Part shown: piece by piece, positions 62,575 through 64,000 of the stretch | Layout: each line of letters starts with the position of its first letter | Position numbering within the stretch: the first letter of the stretch is position 1 | NCBI GenBank assembly: GCA_022496205.1 | Contig: WTXD01000025.1 | Coordinates: forward strand, 1-64,000 | Direction: 5' to 3' | Length of the DNA stretch: 64,000 nucleotides | Source: Gloeopeniophorella convolvens | Lineage: Eukaryota > Basidiomycota > Agaricomycetes > Russulales | Translations under genes and position numbers: made by a program | The notes under the pieces: model-generated | Told to the model about the DNA's origin: nothing | Databases searched by the model: none | The model's input: the letters and a program-made list of their open reading frames with translations, nothing else

Positions 62575-64000
62575 CTACAACGCCTGGACGATGATCGTGG
62601 TGTCGTCCATCCAAGGGGTGTCCATGTCCAGCGTGATCATCTGCGAAATGTACATGAGGTCGTCACCGCCGAGTGCGTGGCGTAGAAGGCGTAGGGCTAG
62701 GTTCTCCTTTCCTGGCAACCTCCCAGCCTCAGCGATACAATGTGCCCAGTTGGCGACCATGTCTGCGCGATCGACCCCGTCGTAGAGCTCGCTGAGACCA
62801 TCCGTCGCGAGGATGAGGTATGCCTGGGGACCTAAGCGCCGATGGATGACGTCTGGCTCGGAAGAGATGTACGGTGGCGTGCGGTTACGGGACAGGAAGA
62901 CCTCCCACGGCGTTGGGTCGGGAACGCCAGGATATAGGTTGTACAGCACCCGTCGCGTGAACGCCGCAGGCTGCTTGAACGGCGCATCACCGATACCTGC
63001 GGCACTTCGCGTCAGCACGGCTGCAGATACGCGCGCGGGTCGCGAGGACAGCGACGGCAAGACGTACAGCGGAAGGGCGCGATCGTGCCGAGCACACGAC
63101 CGTTGAGCACGCTCTCGGGCTCGCCCGGATGCTCCCGCCGCACGCGCGCAATCTCGGCTGCGTTGTTGCCATTGTGCAGGACGTTGAGCACCTTGTGGCG
63201 GGCGGCGCGCCCATCTGCGCCCGGTATGACTAGGACTGGAGCAACGAGTCAGCCTTCCTAGGTCCGACCCGGGGACGAGTCAAGGGAAGCACGCGTACCG
63301 GCCTCACAGTCTCCGAGGTTCGCCACCCAAAGGTTTTCGTGAGCTGGGTCGACGAGCGCGACGAGAGCGGTCGTGCCGTATAGGCAAAGCCGGGCCTTCT
63401 GGTAATTAGCGCCACCACTCGAGCCACCGAAGTCGTTCACCACGGCCTGGATTTCTTCGTCTGTCCGATTTGCTAGTGACGCAACGCCGCCCGGGAAGAG
63501 TTCTAGGATGTCGCCCGCGATGGCGTCATCGAACGAGACGATGGCATTCGACAGGATGTCGCGCACGACGTCGGGCCCTGGCGTCGGAGCACATGGGCCG
63601 GATATCGCCTTCTGCAAGAACTGCTTGACAATGATAGGGAGGTGGTGGGCGGTGTGCTCCACAGTGGCGTCGCCAAGGTGTCCTGAGGCGTTGAGCCCTT
63701 ATCAGCCCGCGCACGTTGGTTCCATGCGCGTGATGACGCACCGTCGAAGACGCCCGTGAACGTCCACTGCTGCCCATGCACATCCAGCTGCTGCACGACG
63801 AGGCGGTCCTGTGAGTTGTACTGTTCGCATGGCTGGAACGCGATGCTGTCGGCGCGGTAGCCACGCGGAGAATCGAATACGGTGCGCTGCGGCTGCGCGA
63901 GGGCTGAGAGGCGCGCCGCGATGTCATTCTCAGAGAGTGGCACGAAGGCACAGCACAGAGGCGCGTCGTCCGGTCGCTCTGCGAGTTCTACGTGCACTTC
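62575..64000 (-). CDS. PP2C-type protein phosphatase (PDH phosphatase-like), 5' end beyond window
   Basis: The coding frame enters from the right edge without a start codon and ends at TAG 62577-62575. PP2C motifs in order are FTGVFDG joined across an intron to HLGDATVEHTAHHL (the metal-binding DGHxG), LYGTTALVALVDPAHENLWV, NLGDCEA, VLNGRVLGTIAPFR, LILATDGLSELY and the terminal DDTTIIVQAL. Mn/Mg-coordinating aspartates in DGH, GDCE, ATDG and DDTT are present. The spacing and the long segment between GTT and GDC resemble mitochondrial pyruvate dehydrogenase phosphatase and its fungal relatives, so it likely removes phosphate from Ser/Thr on a mitochondrial or cytosolic target. Targeting cannot be judged because the N-terminus is missing. 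Confidence 0.85.

Overview
The window comes from a filamentous basidiomycete, most likely an Agaricomycete (a polypore-type wood or litter fungus is my guess). Genes are GC-rich and cut by many 45-70 nt introns with GTGCGT/GTACGT/GTATGT-type donors and CAG/TAG acceptors. Housekeeping orthologues (Rab11, NTF2, TrpRS, Vps1-type dynamin, TBP) sit between Agaricomycete-typical families: a Goodbye-NACHT-ankyrin STAND protein, DUF6534-like membrane proteins, and SGTGKS P-loop proteins. For eight genes I re-spliced the exons by hand and the exon sums close exactly on a whole number of codons: Rab11 212 aa, NTF2 125 aa, the 3844 gene 425 aa, the STAND protein 2142 aa, TrpRS 454 aa, LOG 242 aa, GH88 404 aa and the intact P-loop NTPase 964 aa. 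TBP (313 aa) and an unknown gene (281 aa) also close.

Layout. 1-5.4 kb: a TIP/ITFG1-like FG-GAP gene running off the left edge, Rab11, NTF2, and a conserved unknown gene divergent from NTF2 across a heptamer repeat. 6.2-13.1 kb: one 10-exon STAND/NLR-like gene with 40 ankyrin repeats. 13.8-21.6 kb: TrpRS, LOG-family phosphoribohydrolase, an unknown gene and dynamin. 22.2-31.0 kb: a secreted GH88 and a secreted GH31 on either side of TBP, with a 731-bp TIR element behind GH88. 31.4-47.7 kb: a decayed and an intact copy of a P-loop NTPase bracketing a repeat-rich island (tandem tRNA-like repeats split by a TIR element, a syntaxin-18 relic) and a nucleotidyltransferase-like/ankyrin gene of about 1,800 residues. 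47.7-62.5 kb: gene-poor, with a third TIR element, two paralogous DUF6534-like membrane protein genes, and a protein kinase gene with a frameshift between them. 62.6-64.0 kb: a PP2C phosphatase running off the right edge.

No operon-like or biosynthetic cluster is evident. The most interesting material is the accessory layer: the STAND protein with recently duplicated ankyrin modules, the live/dead NTPase pair, three short TA-flanked inverted-repeat elements (two of one family), the tandem tRNA-like repeats, and frame-preserving 5-, 6- and 9-nt microexons.
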